The notes under the pieces were generated by a model that did no database searches, was not told where the DNA came from, and saw only the letters and a list, made by a program, of their open reading frames with translations. Of a stretch of 7,835 bases of DNA, positions 6,624 to 7,835 are shown piece by piece. How positions within the stretch are numbered: position 1 is the stretch's first letter; every line of letters starts with the position of its first letter. Both the position numbers and the translations under genes were made by a program. This DNA is from Streptomyces sp. NRRL F-5123 (GTDB taxonomy: Bacteria > Actinomycetota > Actinomycetes > Streptomycetales > Streptomycetaceae): assembly GCF_000721495.1 (NCBI RefSeq), contig NZ_JOHY01000112.1:1-7835 (forward strand), in the 5' to 3' direction.

Positions 6624-7835
6624 GAGCCCGTGGCGATCGTCGGCATGGCCTGCCGGCTGCCCGGCGGCGTGTCCTCCCCGGAGCAGCTGTGGGACCTCGT
6701 CGTCAAGGGGGAGGACGCGGTCGGCGACTTCCCCGACGACCGCGACTGGGACGTCGAGGCGCTCTACGACCCCGAACCCGGCCGGGCGGGCACCACCTAC
6801 ACCCGCTCCGGCGGCTTCCTGCGCGGCGCGGCGGACTTCGACCCGGCGTTCTTCGGGATAGCCCCCCGCGAGGCGCTCTCCATGGACCCGCAGCAGCGCC
6901 TCATGCTGGAGGCGTCCTGGGAGGCGCTGGAGAACGCCGGGATCAACCCGCAGACCCTCAAGGGCACCCGCGCGGGAGTCTTCGCCGGATCCTTCCACCA
7001 CGACTACGACCCCGGCGGTGGCAGCGTCGGCAGCCTCGTGTCCGGCCGTGTCGCCTACACCCTGGGCCTCCAGGGCCCCGCCGTCACGGTGGACACCGCG
7101 TGCTCGTCCTCGCTCGTCGCCCTGCACATGGCGGCCCGCGCGCTGCGCAGCGGCGAGTGCTCGCTCGCGCTGGCCGGGGGCGTGACGGTGATGTCGTCCC
7201 CGACGACGTTCGTGGAGTTCTCGCGGCAGCGCGGGTTGGCGCCGGACGGGCGGTGCAAGGCGTTCTCGGACGCCGCTGACGGTACGGGGTGGGCCGAGGG
7301 CGTCGGCGTGCTCGTCGTGGAGCGGTTGTCGGAGGCGCGGCGCAACGGTCACCGGGTGCTGGCGGTGGTGCGGGGTTCCGCGGTGAACCAGGACGGTGCG
7401 GCGGACAGTCCGTTGTGGCTCGGGTCGCTGAAGTCGAACATCGGGCACACGCAGGCCGCAGCCGGTGTGTCGGGTGTCATCAAGATGGTCGAGGCCATGC
7501 GGCACGGCGTCCTGCCCCGGACCCTGCACGTGGACGAGCCGTCGCACCACGTCGACTGGGACGAGGGCCAGGTCCGGCTGCTGACCGAGAACCGCCCCTG
7601 GCCGGAGGCGAATCGGCCCCGCCGCTCGGCGGTGTCCTCCTTCGGCTACAGCGGCACCAACGCCCACGTCATCCTCGAAGCGCCTCCCGCCCCCGACCCG
7701 GAGCCGCCGACACACGAACCCACCGGGACCCTCCTGCCGTGGGTGTTGTCGGCGCGGTCGGGGGAGGGGGTGCGGCGGCAGGCTGCCCGGTTGCTCGCGC
7801 ATTTGGATGACGCTCCGGGGCTGGGTTTGCGTGAT
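6525..7835 (+). CDS. Type I modular PKS, 5' part: docking helix, KS with internal deletions, KS-AT linker; truncated at window end
   Basis: This is the start of the next PKS subunit in the assembly line. ATG at 6525 is chosen because it directly begins [20 protein letters not shown], a classic N-terminal docking coiled coil of actinomycete PKS proteins. The 437 codons to the window edge contain no stop. Counting from Met1, residues 1-33 are the docking helix, ~34-386 the KS and 387-437 the start of the KS-AT linker ([20 protein letters not shown]). The gene follows the upstream PKS gene after 10 bases, so the two are translated in series and their products should dock. The KS is clearly abnormal: the active-site Cys193 (DTACSSS) and His308 (KSNIGH) are present, but 60 residues including the EAHGTGT histidine are missing, plus another 13 near residue 165. 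Both gaps keep the frame. Either the KS is inactive in nature, or the sequence was misassembled or altered here. The remaining domains lie outside the window. Confidence 0.95.
   Translation, partial: MATEEELLKYLKAVSEELHATRGRLQELESRRDEPVAIVGMACRLPGGVSSPEQLWDLVVKGEDAVGDFPDDRDWDVEALYDPEPGRAGTTYTRSGGFLRGAADFDPAFFGIAPREALSMDPQQRLMLEASWEALENAGINPQTLKGTRAGVFAGSFHHDYDPGGGSVGSLVSGRVAYTLGLQGPAVTVDTACSSSLVALHMAARALRSGECSLALAGGVTVMSSPTTFVEFSRQRGLAPDGRCKAFSDAADGTGWAEGVGVLVVERLSEARRNGHRVLAVVRGSAVNQDGAADSPLWLGSLKSNIGHTQAAAGVSGVIKMVEAMRHGVLPRTLHVDEPSHHVDWDEGQVRLLTENRPWPEANRPRRSAVSSFGYSGTNAHVILEAPPAPDPEPPTHEPTGTLLPWVLSARSGEGVRRQAARLLAHLDDAPGLGLRD
6624..7682 (+). other. Ketosynthase domain with two in-frame internal deletions, lacking the EAHGTGT histidine
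   Basis: It starts at [15 protein letters not shown] and ends at [11 protein letters not shown], the same landmarks as the intact KS at 119-1396, but has 353 residues instead of 426. The first gap (13 residues) lies near residues 162-168, where [21 protein letters not shown] lacks the usual EGFxxxG-type segment. The second gap (60 residues) follows NQDGA (Ala292), which jumps to [16 protein letters not shown]. The whole APNGPSQQ to [16 protein letters not shown] region is gone. Cys193 (codon at 7101) to His308 (codon at 7446) is 115 residues instead of 175. In known KSs the lost His takes part in decarboxylating the extender unit, so condensation should fail. Confidence 0.93.
7155..7222 (+). 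repeat. Long near-identical KS segment, copy 2 (copy 1 at 689-756)
   Basis: This is the partner of the 68-base segment in the first KS, at an offset of 6466 bases. A second strongly similar block, 7481-7682, matches 1195-1396 at an offset of 6286. The 180-base change in offset is the internal deletion in this KS. Such repeats can drive both real recombination and assembly errors. Confidence 0.8.

Noticed and set aside
644..6706. Very long open frame on the minus strand, about 2000 codons
   Set aside because: It lies antisense to clear PKS domains and has a Gly/Arg-rich composition with no recognisable domain. Long antisense frames are expected where third codon positions are nearly all G or C.
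6689..7279. Plus-strand open frame overlapping the second KS in another frame, and the similar one at 7289-7810
   Set aside because: Both give Arg/Gly/Pro-rich translations without motifs, while the frame from 6525 gives continuous KS sequence.
7386..7420. A frameshift as the cause of the missing KS segment
   Set aside because: The same frame continues on both sides with correct KS sequence, and the loss is exactly 180 bases, so it is an in-frame deletion.
6456..7802. Minus-strand open frame over the second PKS gene
   Set aside because: It has the same antisense composition effect. The plus strand gives a docking helix and KS with conserved motifs throughout.

Overview
The window is very GC-rich, with third codon positions almost always G or C. 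It is filled by two consecutive same-strand genes for a modular type I polyketide synthase (PKS). This is typical of a secondary-metabolite cluster in Streptomyces or a related actinomycete. Product and species cannot be named from this window.

Layout: bases 1-6514 are the 3' part of a large PKS gene, open from the first bases and therefore truncated at the window edge. It begins with the last ~20 residues of an upstream acyl carrier protein (ACP). One complete extension module follows: KS, AT (malonyl-type), DH, a trimmed KR structural subdomain, a degenerate ER-like region, KR (B-type), ACP, and a C-terminal docking region. Ten bases after its stop, a second PKS gene starts at 6525 with an N-terminal coiled-coil docking helix. 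It runs through a KS into the KS-AT linker and leaves the window at 7835. There is no gene-free stretch over 300 bases, and no RNA gene, mobile element or CRISPR array was seen.

How they work together: the first module should condense a malonyl-derived C2 unit, reduce the beta-keto group (KR) and dehydrate it (DH). If the ER is inactive, as its sequence suggests, the unit leaves as an enoyl (probably trans) unit. It is then passed across the docking interface to the KS of the second protein.

The main anomalies are three. (1) The KS of the second protein is 73 residues shorter than the first KS, through two in-frame gaps of 13 and 60 residues, and the larger gap removes the catalytic EAHGTGT histidine. 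(2) The ER-like region has lost its usual catalytic and cofactor signatures and carries an Ala/Pro/Asp-rich insert built from short direct repeats. (3) Codon choice and KS-to-KS identity change in blocks in the second gene, suggesting recombination or, alternatively, misassembly between near-identical KS copies. Otherwise this is a normal modular PKS. I see no wholly new system.
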